A DNA stretch of 37,581 nucleotides from Desulfosporosinus metallidurans (GTDB lineage: Bacteria > Bacillota > Desulfitobacteriia > Desulfitobacteriales > Desulfitobacteriaceae), in contig NZ_MLBF01000046.1 of NCBI RefSeq assembly GCF_001936615.1, positions 1 through 37,581 on the forward strand, given 5' to 3'. The notes beneath the pieces are model-generated. The model saw nothing but the letters and a program-made list of their open reading frames with translations, searched no databases and was not told the DNA's origin. Positions 7,618-15,306 of the stretch are shown here, piece after piece. A program made the translations under genes and the position numbers. How positions within the stretch are numbered: position 1 is the stretch's first letter; every line of letters starts with the position of its first letter.

Positions 7618-8481
7618 CTACGATTTTGCGAGTAATGATTTCATAAGATTTAACTCCTCTGACGAATAGGTTAACCCCTGCTGAGCTTTCTTGTTGACTC
7701 CCAACTCTAATGCTTTCAATCCTAAGGCCTGATAAATCTCCACAAGTTTAGAGGGCATATGGTCTAAGTGGCCTTGAACGACCTGAGCATCCCCACGCGC
7801 TATTGGCCCAGTCAATGCTTGGGGAAGCCCCACCTGTTCCAAATTATAAAGTGTCCCTCTCATCAGAGGCAATAAGGAGGCCAGTGCTTCTTCCCCTTTA
7901 ATTCCTGCTTCCCCAAAAAGATCCACAGCCAACGAAGCAAGAACCACCAAATAATTAGAGGCCACCACGGCACCCGCATGATAGAGTGACTTCTGGGCTG
8001 CCAAGATATGATGGGGAATCCCGCCTAAATCCTCAACAATCTTTTCTCCCAGTTCCTCATCGTCCCCTTCGATCCCGAAGTGCGTTCCCGCAAGAATAGC
8101 TAAAGCCTTCTCTACACTCGCAAACGCTTGAAGAGGATGCAATGATAAACACCGTACAGACAAGTTCTCCTGAACCCGTAAAACATCTGAAGGAAGTGAA
8201 CCTGAACAGTGGATCCATACTTGTCCCGGTTTTAAAAGGCCGTTTGCGCTTAGATTCTCTGCCACCGTTCGAATCATACCGTCCTGTGTCGTAATAAATA
8301 AACAATCAACATTAGGAATAAGCGCGTCTAAAGTGAGATGGTCTTTATTCAAATAACAGCGAAACCGCTCATACGAGAGACGGCTTCGAGTATGTACACC
8401 TATGCACTCATGCCCCGCTTCTTCTAAGCGTACAGCTAAGGCCGTACCTACGATTCCTGCTCCGATAATCCCAAATTTCAT
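7618..8481 (-). CDS. Rossmann-fold DUF2520 dehydrogenase-like protein
   Basis: A 287-residue NAD(P)-binding protein of the 6-phosphogluconate-dehydrogenase-like superfamily. The dinucleotide motif MKFGIIGAGIVGTALA opens the protein, WIHCSGSLPSDVL and LHPLQAFAS follow, and the C-terminal half (from about residue 130) is the helical DUF2520 domain with the conserved YHAGAVVASNYLV. The ATG at 8481 has a perfect AGGAGGTG site. The exact substrate is unknown. The family is often found next to panB-panC-panD, and since no panB or ketopantoate reductase gene is seen here, a role in ketopantoate reduction is a reasonable inference but not shown. Confidence 0.85.
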   Translation of the reverse strand: MKFGIIGAGIVGTALAVRLEEAGHECIGVHTRSRLSYERFRCYLNKDHLTLDALIPNVDCLFITTQDGMIRTVAENLSANGLLKPGQVWIHCSGSLPSDVLRVQENLSVRCLSLHPLQAFASVEKALAILAGTHFGIEGDDEELGEKIVEDLGGIPHHILAAQKSLYHAGAVVASNYLVVLASLAVDLFGEAGIKGEEALASLLPLMRGTLYNLEQVGLPQALTGPIARGDAQVVQGHLDHMPSKLVEIYQALGLKALELGVNKKAQQGLTYSSEELNLMKSLLAKS

Positions 8482-8510
8482 CTCGCACCTCCTCATTACC
8501 GAAAATACTC

Positions 8511-8537
8511 ATTATCGCAAATGCGCTTGCGTGTCCA
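8511..8537 (-). promoter_or_regulatory. Possible promoter for DUF2520-panC-panD
   Basis: On the minus strand an extended -10, TGCGATAAT (8519-8511), lies 15 bases after TGGACA (8537-8532), which is five of six to the -35 consensus. The spacing is short, but the site sits between the folK-side terminator and the DUF2520 ribosome site, where a promoter is needed. Confidence 0.4.
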
Positions 8538-8540
8538 CTT

Positions 8541-8575
8541 AACAAAAAATACCTTCACTGAGAGTGAAGGTATTT
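8541..8575 (-). terminator. Strong terminator between folK and the pan block
   Basis: A 13-base perfect stem, AAATACCTTCACT (8547-8559) with AGTGAAGGTATTT (8563-8575), has a three-base loop. On the minus strand it is followed by a T run. It ends the folate transcript and separates it from the vitamin block. Confidence 0.85.
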
Positions 8576-8760
8576 CATTCTTACCCTCCGTCTCGGTCAT
8601 CTAGATCCAAGCGGTTATTATTCCAGTATTCATTTAGGGTCTTTTCGATTTTTCTATCCGCTCGGTCTTTCGAATCCTAATCCGTATAAATCAGTCAGCC
8701 ACCCAAGACAGTACAACTCTTCCGATATCGTCTGTTAACTTGAGTTTTCTTGCTTTGTTC
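8576..8760. other. Gap after folK with a possible coding remnant
   Basis: Between the folK stop and the terminator no gene can be supported. A minus-strand frame from about 8681 to 8583 reads a charged tail including KIEKTLNEYWNNNRLDLDD before a stop, which looks protein-like, but a stop lies just upstream and there is no start codon or ribosome site. It may be a decayed small gene. Confidence 0.3.
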
Positions 8761-9228
8761 TTAGACTTTAAGAGGGCGAACTTTCCCTTCTCCAGATACC
8801 TCTTCAATCGATCTTCCCGATGGCAACACGAGTTTCGGGGCGATCTCTCGCAAAGGTACAAGCACAAAGGCCCGATTTTCCAGATAAGGATGAGGCAACG
8901 TTAATTCTTCCGACTTACTTACTCTATTATCATAAATAAGGAGATCAATGTCAATTGTCCTAGCGCCCCAATGTTCTTTGCGTTCTCGCCCGAGTCGAAG
9001 TTCAATCTCCTGACAAACATGTAGCAGGTCCAAGGGTTCAAGAGTTGTTTCGACTTCAATGACCTGATTCCAGTACAAGGGTTGGTCTAGTATACCCCAA
9101 GGCTCTGTTTCGTAAATCCTCGACGTGGTACGAATCATTATCGTTGAGCTTGCCAAGGCTGAAATCGCCGCTCCAAGATAGTAGGCGCGATCTCCCAGAT
9201 TACTCCCCAAACCTAAAAATGCCCTCAT
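8761..9228 (-). CDS. folK: 2-amino-4-hydroxy-6-hydroxymethyldihydropteridine diphosphokinase
   Basis: Transfers pyrophosphate from ATP to hydroxymethyl-dihydropterin, giving the substrate of FolP. The 155-residue product has the family start FLGLGSNLGDR, the YETEPWG loop and the catalytic signature RTIDIDLLIYDN, followed by LPHPYLENRAFVL. Length is normal. The ATG overlaps the folB stop as ATGA, a sign of coupled translation. It is the last gene of the HD-folP-folB-folK run and lies upstream of a strong terminator. Confidence 0.97.
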   Translation of the reverse strand: MRAFLGLGSNLGDRAYYLGAAISALASSTIMIRTTSRIYETEPWGILDQPLYWNQVIEVETTLEPLDLLHVCQEIELRLGRERKEHWGARTIDIDLLIYDNRVSKSEELTLPHPYLENRAFVLVPLREIAPKLVLPSGRSIEEVSGEGKVRPLKV

Positions 9229-9602
9229 GCTCTCTCTCCTGCCTCACGCCAAATCTCCACCGATACATCTCGGAAAATCCCAGGAATCGGTGCCTGCGGT
9301 TTATGCACCTCGACCCGTACAGACGTGCAGGAAAATTGCCCTATAACTCGTTGCGCAATATCTTCTGCTAATCGTTCTATTAATTGATGTCTATCGCTAA
9401 TAACACAAGCCTCAATAACCTGGTAAACCTCTCCGTAATGGATCGTATCCCCCACTTGGTCCGAAGAACCAGCCAGGCGCAGATCGCAAAAAAGATCCAT
9501 ATCAATCAGAAATTTCTGGCCTAAGACTTGTTCTTCTGGCATTACCCCATGGTAAGCATAAAATTCCAGACCCCGTAGGTGAATGACATCATGCCCCGAC
9601 AT
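9225..9602 (-). CDS. folB: Dihydroneopterin aldolase
   Basis: Converts dihydroneopterin to hydroxymethyl-dihydropterin and glycolaldehyde. The 125-residue product shows the T-fold family sequence LRGLEFYAYHGVMPEE near the start, the acidic tyrosine-containing middle (TIHYGEVYQVIE), LIERLAEDIA and the lysine-bearing VEVHKPQAPIPG. The ATG at 9602 has AGAGAGGA upstream; a longer frame reaching 9680 would lie wholly inside folP and lacks family resemblance. It overlaps folP by 14 bases and folK by four, so the three folate enzymes are translated as a tight unit. Confidence 0.96.
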   Translation of the reverse strand: MSGHDVIHLRGLEFYAYHGVMPEEQVLGQKFLIDMDLFCDLRLAGSSDQVGDTIHYGEVYQVIEACVISDRHQLIERLAEDIAQRVIGQFSCTSVRVEVHKPQAPIPGIFRDVSVEIWREAGERA

Positions 9603-10803
9603 AATGAATTCCTCTCTGTCCCCGCACAATGGCATCTGCCATTTGAACTGCCCTGCGATTTGCCTGTACATCATGGACACGAATTATATCCATCCCGGCA
9701 ACAACCCCTAGAACACTGGTCGCCAGTGTCGCCTCTAAACGTTCATCGACCGCAAGGTTCAAGGTCTTTCCAATCATAGATTTACGTGATGTTCCTAAGA
9801 GCACAGGATGTCCAAGCGTCTTAAATTCAGCCAATCGAGCCATGACCTCAAGATTCTGCTCCGTTGTTTTCCCGAACCCGATTCCTGGATCTAGTATAAT
9901 TTGATCTCCAGATAATCCATGAGCCTCCGCCCGTTCAATGCTTCGCCTCAAAAAGTCAAATATATCCCCCATGAGATGATGGTAGTTCGTTCCATCCTGA
10001 TTATGCATGACGATCACAGGTGCCTGGTGCTCTCCAACCACCCTTGCCATATCCGGATCTTTCTGCAATCCCCAAATGTCGTTAATGATGTGGGCCCCCG
10101 CTTCGAGAGCTTTTGCCGCAACGCTAGCCTTATAGGTATCGATCGAGACGGGTACCTCCACAAGCTCTAAAAGTGCCTTAAGGACTGGTTCTAAACGATG
10201 CCATTCTTCTTCGGCACTCACACTCTCATGACTAGGACGTGTTGACTCCGCCCCGAGATCTAAAATGTCCACACCTTCTTCGACCATGCGTTTCGCCTGA
10301 GCAATGGCATCATCAATATTAACGTACCTGCCCCCATCGGAGAAAGAATCTGGCGTTACATTCAAAATTCCCATGACTAAGGTGCGTTCCCCAAACTTCA
10401 ACTCCTTGCCCCGACAATTTAAAATGCGGGTTTTTGGGGGTTCTAGAAACGTGAGCAACTGCTTTAAGTCATGCCCAACCTTCTTAAGCCCAAAGGGTTG
10501 GGCTAATACCTTAGTCGCTAGGTGCTCAAGTTGACGAACCGTGCCCAGCAACATAACATCTGTGGCATTGACATTATTGGTAATCACATCCCGATGTACT
10601 GCTGCATCCCCGCCAACGGATAGCATCTCCTGTTTCAGAATATGGGCGACTCGTAAAGGGACTTGCTCTAGTTTTATCCCACGTCCTAATCCCTTCCCTG
10701 CCATATGTCCAATTCCTCCGGCGTCGGAACCAATCTCTGTCAAACTCATTTTTGCTTCTCTCAAATTATCGAGTGTAACCCACCGCATACCATACGCCTG
10801 CAT
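9589..10803 (-). CDS. folP: Dihydropteroate synthase with an N-terminal extension
   Basis: Condenses the pterin pyrophosphate with p-aminobenzoate; the target of sulfonamides. The catalytic TIM barrel covers about residues 140-400, with MGILNVTPDSFSDGG (144-158), DLGAESTRPSHE, VSIDTYKA and ILDPGIGFGK, ending in the SRKSMIG and RVHDV motifs. In front is a region of about 135 residues, containing LKQEMLSVGGDAAV and ATDVMLLGT, which classical 270-residue enzymes lack; similar long forms occur in Clostridia and archaea. The role of the extension is unknown to me. The ATG has AAAGGGG eight bases upstream and starts 12 bases after the HD-domain gene. Confidence 0.95.
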   Translation of the reverse strand: MQAYGMRWVTLDNLREAKMSLTEIGSDAGGIGHMAGKGLGRGIKLEQVPLRVAHILKQEMLSVGGDAAVHRDVITNNVNATDVMLLGTVRQLEHLATKVLAQPFGLKKVGHDLKQLLTFLEPPKTRILNCRGKELKFGERTLVMGILNVTPDSFSDGGRYVNIDDAIAQAKRMVEEGVDILDLGAESTRPSHESVSAEEEWHRLEPVLKALLELVEVPVSIDTYKASVAAKALEAGAHIINDIWGLQKDPDMARVVGEHQAPVIVMHNQDGTNYHHLMGDIFDFLRRSIERAEAHGLSGDQIILDPGIGFGKTTEQNLEVMARLAEFKTLGHPVLLGTSRKSMIGKTLNLAVDERLEATLATSVLGVVAGMDIIRVHDVQANRRAVQMADAIVRGQRGIHYVGA

Positions 10804-10815
10804 TTTCTCGCCCCT

Positions 10816-11298
10816 TTAATACATTATCTGTTTCATTTCCATGCTAAATTTGTAACATAAGGTTTGTGCCGTACAATGACGACAATCTCTGGACCAGTCG
10901 TCTGCTAAAGCCAACGCTTCTCCCAAAAGAGTCGAGTTATCCGCCTGATGGTTGCGATGTTCACGAATCCCCGTTAAGATGATTTGAATATCCTCCGCGC
11001 TAAAGCCAAACTCTTCTAGCATGGGGTGGGCCAGTCTTGCGCTCGCCTCAGCATGATCTTCCCCAGTTTCATATTCCACCCAACGTCCAATATCATGTAG
11101 AAAAGCGGCAGCATACACCACCTCTTTCGGAAGGATTCTCTCTCCCTTTTCTAGGATAAACGCATAAGCAATGCGCGCTACATTCAAACCATGCTCAAAG
11201 CCATGTTTACAGAAACGACGTTCCTTCTCCAACCTCTCGATTTTCTCCATAGAGCGGATATAATCTTCATGGTCTAATAGCCGGTTGACTCGAGTCAT
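10816..11298 (-). CDS. HD-domain putative metal-dependent phosphohydrolase
   Basis: A 160-residue HD-superfamily protein, substrate unknown. Metal ligands are visible: the first His in FCKHGFEHGLNVARIAY, the paired HD in AAAFLHDIGRWVEY, a later HAEASARLA, and HRNH in the GIREHRNH stretch. Near the C-terminus three cysteines, CRHC plus C, resemble a feature of some clostridial members. The frame is open to 11406, overlapping the DUF881 gene, but the ATG at 11298 gives the usual family start (MTRVNRLLDHEDY); its ribosome site is weak, so the start is uncertain. It leads into folP 12 bases later, which may point to a pterin or nucleotide substrate, but that is speculation. Confidence 0.8.
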   Translation of the reverse strand: MTRVNRLLDHEDYIRSMEKIERLEKERRFCKHGFEHGLNVARIAYAFILEKGERILPKEVVYAAAFLHDIGRWVEYETGEDHAEASARLAHPMLEEFGFSAEDIQIILTGIREHRNHQADNSTLLGEALALADDWSRDCRHCTAQTLCYKFSMEMKQIMY

Positions 11299-11371
11299 TC
11301 CATTATCAATAGCGCCCCACTCCCTACATTTTATCCCGCCAACATAATCATGTGATCTAACGAGACCGAGA

Positions 11372-12073
11372 TTAAGGATTCTCTGGTTTAGCAAACTTAA
11401 AGGCATATGCTCCTTTGTAAGATGGAATGTTCAATGTTTTTCTCGTGATGCTTACCGTCAAGCCGTTCTGCTTTAGGCCTGGAGCTTCTAGCTTAGAAAA
11501 GTAATCCAAGAGGGTATCTTGATCCCCAATAGCATTCAATTCGTAAGGAATACCTTCCGCACGGTTAACGGGCACTTGGTTAACCAAGATTGTCGAACTT
11601 CCACTCAATACAATGGCGGTCGAGCCGACGATCCGTTGACCATTTAAGCTAATTGCCTCAGCATCTGCGAACTTCAAAGTATTAATCATCCTAGCAATAT
11701 CATCCGTACTGAGTGGAAAGATAACCTTTTTGTTTCGGTCGTCAATGCTGATCTGAATTCCCGGGCCTTCCACCGCCTGCGTCCCTTCCAACATTTGCAG
11801 TTGTTTCAGCTGGGCAAGAAGTTGAGGGTCCGTTCCCATCTTTTTCCGGGCCGCATCCAAATTTTCTAGCAAGACGCGATGCTCTTCTTGAAGTTTGGCA
11901 TTTTGCGCCTGTGAATTCGACAATACTGATTTCATTTGACTCAAACGGTCTGCACTAATTTGTTCTGCTGCCGATACATTCTTTTGGGTTTGAGCCTGAA
12001 GAGATATCAGAAAGCCAAGGGCAATGGCCACCATGGTAACAGGCAGAGCTAAGCTTCTTTTCCAACGCTGCAT
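11372..12073 (-). CDS. DUF881 membrane-anchored protein, second copy
   Basis: A 233-residue protein with an N-terminal membrane anchor (about 10-26), a coiled-coil stretch (about 35-85) and a C-terminal DUF881 domain outside the membrane, recognised by VEGPGIQISIDDRNK, INTLKFADAEAISLNGQRI and the ELNAIGDQDTL stretch. It is a paralogue of the gene just upstream. Relatives in Bacillus (YlxW, YlxX) lie near division genes; function is not established. The ATG has a strong AAGGAGGGG site and overlaps the upstream stop by one base (TAATG). The C-terminal coding end lies beside the HD gene. Confidence 0.88.
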   Translation of the reverse strand: MQRWKRSLALPVTMVAIALGFLISLQAQTQKNVSAAEQISADRLSQMKSVLSNSQAQNAKLQEEHRVLLENLDAARKKMGTDPQLLAQLKQLQMLEGTQAVEGPGIQISIDDRNKKVIFPLSTDDIARMINTLKFADAEAISLNGQRIVGSTAIVLSGSSTILVNQVPVNRAEGIPYELNAIGDQDTLLDYFSKLEAPGLKQNGLTVSITRKTLNIPSYKGAYAFKFAKPENP

Positions 12074-12777
12074 TATGTCCCCTCCTTCACGGGTTCAGCA
12101 TAATGATAATTTCGCAATTTGCCCGCCGGAATCATCACTTTTTCCTTAATCTCCAGTTTACGTGTAATTCCGTTTTGCTGTTGGAGATCGCCAAGTTTAA
12201 ACCAACCGTAAAAGTTTAGGGCAGCCGATAAATTATTGGTATCCCCAATGGCTTCAATCACATAAGGAGGCATTTGGCGAGTACCATTAATCTGAATATA
12301 AGATCCACCACAGAATACCTCGGTATTTGTCGTCACGCGCTGGCCATTTACGGCAACCGCTTCCGCTCCGCCATTCCATAGTGCGTTATATATTTCGCGA
12401 ATATATTGTTCATGAATGAGAAAGAGCATCGGATCCTCTTGCTCTTTCGCAGCGCGTTTTGAATCATCCAGCGTAATCCGTACGCCGGGGCCGGAAACCG
12501 CAATCACACCAGCATTCATTTGTGCCTCCCGAAGTTGCTGATTGGCCACTGCCGATGCGTTTTGACCTTGCTCGTATTTATTCAATTCCTGCTGGAGCCT
12601 CTCGTTATCAGCAGAAATTTGCTGATTTTCTTGTTCCGTTTGTATCAGACTAGGCACAGCCGTTTCTGTAACCGTACTACCCGCGACTCCATGAGCTCTA
12701 AGAAGAATTATAAAAAGAAATCCAATCAATATTGAACCAAACCCCAGTAACCATCGTTCCATTTTTTCCAACTGCAT
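12073..12777 (-). CDS. DUF881 membrane-anchored protein, first copy
   Basis: A 234-residue protein with one membrane span (about 9-26), a heptad-rich linker (about 45-85) and a DUF881 domain. Diagnostic stretches are VSGPGVRITLDD, WNGGAEAVAVNGQRVT and PYVIEAIGDTNNL, parallel to those of the next gene, so the pair arose by duplication. The ATG has a GGAGGTG site. It follows ndk after a hairpin and has no clear promoter of its own, so it may rely on read-through. Whether it acts in division or envelope assembly, as guessed from Bacillus neighbours, cannot be told here. Confidence 0.88.
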   Translation of the reverse strand: MQLEKMERWLLGFGSILIGFLFIILLRAHGVAGSTVTETAVPSLIQTEQENQQISADNERLQQELNKYEQGQNASAVANQQLREAQMNAGVIAVSGPGVRITLDDSKRAAKEQEDPMLFLIHEQYIREIYNALWNGGAEAVAVNGQRVTTNTEVFCGGSYIQINGTRQMPPYVIEAIGDTNNLSAALNFYGWFKLGDLQQQNGITRKLEIKEKVMIPAGKLRNYHYAEPVKEGT

Positions 12778-12804
12778 ATATCACACCTCCATACCCTCGG
12801 TTTC

Positions 12805-12834
12805 TGAAAAGGGACACCCCTGCGGGCGTCCCTT
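12805..12834 (-). terminator. Hairpin terminator after ndk
   Basis: AAGGGAC (12809-12815) pairs with GTCCCTT (12828-12834), and a further CCC/GGG pairs inside. On the minus strand TTTTC follows. The short T run suggests partial termination between ndk and the DUF881 pair. Confidence 0.6.
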
Positions 12835-12840
12835 ATTGCT

Positions 12841-13290
12841 TTATTCACTCAACCATTCGTCGCCCGCTTTGGGATAGTCAATCAGTTCTTCAGATTTAAA
12901 ATAAAGCGAAATTTCTCGTTCTGCACTTGTGACCGAGTCCGAACCATGAATAATATTGCGGCTAATATCCATCCCATACTTCCCCCGGATCGACCCAGGA
13001 TTCGCATTTGCCGGATTGGTCGCCCCCATCAGCTCGCGAGCTAAGACAACAACATTTTTCCCCTGCCATACCATGGCCACGACCGGAGAAGACATGATGT
13101 ACATGACAGTCGGTTCAAAGAAACCTTTACCCTGGTGTTCTGCATAATGTGCTTCTGCTAAGGTACGATTCACTTGAATTAACTTCATTCCTGCAAGTTT
13201 CAAACCCTTTTTCTCGAAATGTGAAATTATTTCCCCGACTAACCCCCGCTGAACCGCATCGGGCTTCAGCATAATAAATGTCCTTTCCAT
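12841..13290 (-). CDS. ndk: Nucleoside diphosphate kinase
   Basis: Balances nucleoside triphosphate pools by phosphate transfer through a histidine intermediate. The 149-residue product from the ATG at 13290 is the standard length. The active-site histidine is His115 in RNIIHGSDSV, and the family start ERTFIMLKPDAVQRGLVGEI is intact. A GTG two codons upstream is possible, but GGGAG spacing favours the ATG. It starts 12 bases after ftsH and is probably on the same transcript, followed by a hairpin. Confidence 0.97.
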   Translation of the reverse strand: MERTFIMLKPDAVQRGLVGEIISHFEKKGLKLAGMKLIQVNRTLAEAHYAEHQGKGFFEPTVMYIMSSPVVAMVWQGKNVVVLARELMGATNPANANPGSIRGKYGMDISRNIIHGSDSVTSAEREISLYFKSEELIDYPKAGDEWLSE

Positions 13291-13302
13291 CTTCACACTC
13301 CC

Positions 13303-15225
13303 TTACTCTATTTTATTCAATTCCTCTTCCACGGTATGACGTGGCAACTCGGCATCGAGTGAACCTTCCGCTGTCTTTTCAAGATTTATAGAACCATCAG
13401 TCAATTCTCCAGCATCCGTCGGAACATCAAACTTCGCCATCACTGCAGCAAAGTCCTTGACATCCAGTGTTTCTTTATCCATCAAGGCTTCGGCAATAGC
13501 ATGTAATTTATCAATGTTTTGCCGAATTAAGTTTTGAGCCTTCTGATAACAGTCATCAATAATGCGGCGGGCTTCTTTGTCAATAGCGTAAGCCACTGCA
13601 TCACTATAACTACGATCACGGGAAATATCCCTGCCAAGAAAGACCTGCTCTTCTTTGTGCCCAAAGGTGAGTGGTCCCAGTTCCTCGGACATCCCCAACT
13701 CTGTAATCATTTTACGAACGATTCCAGTGGCCCGCTCTAAGTCATTTGAAGCACCCGTACTGATTTCATGCAAAACAACAGCCTCCGACACGCGCCCACC
13801 CAGTAACATGGTCACTTGGTCGAGCAGTTGGGATTTTGTCATATAGTTGCGATCTTCCTTGGGAAGAAGAAGCGTGTATCCCCCAGCCCTTCCGCGCGGG
13901 ATAATCGACACCTTGTGTAAGGGATCCGTATTAGTGAGAAGCTCCCCAAGCAACGCATGTCCTGCTTCGTGATAAGACACGAGTTTTCTTTCAAAAGGAC
14001 TGATTACACGGCTCTTCTTCTCTGGTCCCGCAATCACCCGTTCAATAGAATCCTCCATGGCCTGCTGTCGAATTTCCGTTTCACTCCGCCGAGCGGAGAG
14101 AAGTGCTGCTTCATTAATCAAGTTAGCCAGGTCCGCACCAGTAAAACCAGAAGTTCGTCGCGCAATCACCTCAAGATCAACATCTTTTCTGATTGGTTTA
14201 CCTTTGGCATGGACTTTAAGAATCTCTTCCCGTCCTTTAACATCTGGCACATCAACAACGACCTGCCGGTCAAAACGACCTGGGCGCAAGAGGGCTGGAT
14301 CAAGCACATCCGCCCGATTCGTAGCCGCTATAATAATAACTCCATCGTTACCATTAAATCCATCCATCTCCACTAGAAGTTGGTTAAGCGTTTGTTCTCG
14401 TTCGTCATGTCCACCACCAAGACCAGCACCCCGTTGTCGTCCAACAGCATCGATCTCATCGATAAAGACAATACAAGGGGAACTCTTTTTAGCCTGTTCG
14501 AATAAATCACGAACTCGAGAAGCTCCGACCCCGACAAACATTTCCACAAAATCCGAGCCGCTGATACTAAAAAATGGCACGCCTGCTTCACCTGAAACAG
14601 CGCGGGCAAGTAACGTTTTACCAGTTCCAGGAGGTCCAAACAAAAGAACTCCGGTGGGGATCTTGGCCCCCAATTCATTAAACTTCTTGGGAAACTTCAG
14701 AAATTCAACCACTTCCTGAAGCTCCTCTTTAACCTCGTCAGCACCGGCAACATCTGCAAAAGTTACCTTTTTCTTATCTTCCCCCACAAGGCGTGCCTTA
14801 CTTTTTCCAAACTGCATTACGCGGTTCCCGCCACCCTGGCTTTGTTGCATCATAAAGAAAAACAAGGCAACGATAACAATAATGGGAAGCATCGTGGTGA
14901 ATAAGCCGACCCACCAAGGAGACTCAGCTGGCTCCGTTAATTTCAAAGGGAGTCCATGGGCCACTAAATCCGACGTAAGTTGTGGATCACTGGCCAGTCC
15001 TATCACTTCGTGCTTCGTGTCATCCTTCATCGTGACCGTATACTTAATGGCATTATTTTCAATAACAGCCGCGACATCTTTAACTTGATCCGCTACAACT
15101 GCCCTTTTAAAAGCGTTATAGTCCAGTCCTGTCTCTTTATTAACGGGAGGGGTTGACCATCTAATTAACAAAATCGCCATGAGAATGATAAGCACATAAA
15201 TAGTTGCGTTCTTAAAGACCTTCAA
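13303..15225 (-). CDS. ftsH: ATP-dependent zinc metalloprotease FtsH
   Basis: A membrane-bound AAA+ protease that removes misfolded or regulated proteins. The 640-residue product has two membrane spans (about 7-23 and 104-126) around an external domain, then the AAA module with Walker A GPPGTGKT (197-204), Walker B VFIDE (253-257) and the second region of homology, and the zinc protease motif HEAGH (419-423). The start codon is TTG, fixed by GAGGAGG seven bases upstream. A sigma-A promoter overlaps the end of tilS just upstream. In Bacillus hprT lies between tilS and ftsH; it is absent here. Confidence 0.98.
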   Translation of the reverse strand: MKVFKNATIYVLIILMAILLIRWSTPPVNKETGLDYNAFKRAVVADQVKDVAAVIENNAIKYTVTMKDDTKHEVIGLASDPQLTSDLVAHGLPLKLTEPAESPWWVGLFTTMLPIIVIVALFFFMMQQSQGGGNRVMQFGKSKARLVGEDKKKVTFADVAGADEVKEELQEVVEFLKFPKKFNELGAKIPTGVLLFGPPGTGKTLLARAVSGEAGVPFFSISGSDFVEMFVGVGASRVRDLFEQAKKSSPCIVFIDEIDAVGRQRGAGLGGGHDEREQTLNQLLVEMDGFNGNDGVIIIAATNRADVLDPALLRPGRFDRQVVVDVPDVKGREEILKVHAKGKPIRKDVDLEVIARRTSGFTGADLANLINEAALLSARRSETEIRQQAMEDSIERVIAGPEKKSRVISPFERKLVSYHEAGHALLGELLTNTDPLHKVSIIPRGRAGGYTLLLPKEDRNYMTKSQLLDQVTMLLGGRVSEAVVLHEISTGASNDLERATGIVRKMITELGMSEELGPLTFGHKEEQVFLGRDISRDRSYSDAVAYAIDKEARRIIDDCYQKAQNLIRQNIDKLHAIAEALMDKETLDVKDFAAVMAKFDVPTDAGELTDGSINLEKTAEGSLDAELPRHTVEEELNKIE

Positions 15226-15277
15226 ATATGGTCCTCCTCTCTAGTTGGCAACTGCTTACTAAGAAGCAATTCCCCAT

Positions 15278-15306
15278 ATTATACCACGCAGTACTGGGTT
15301 TTACAA
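15278..15306 (-). promoter_or_regulatory. Sigma-A promoter for ftsH-ndk
   Basis: On the minus strand TTGTAA (15306-15301) and TATAAT (15283-15278) are 17 bases apart. The -35 box coincides with the last codons and stop of tilS, so ftsH can be expressed apart from the genes upstream. Confidence 0.75.

Noticed and set aside
8583..8681. Charged 30-codon tail between folK and the terminator
   Set aside because: No start codon or ribosome site and a stop just upstream; kept only as a possible remnant.
14057..14719. 220-codon rightward frame opposite ftsH
   Set aside because: Long only because it mirrors the conserved AAA domain; Ser/Arg/Pro-rich with no fold or start signal.
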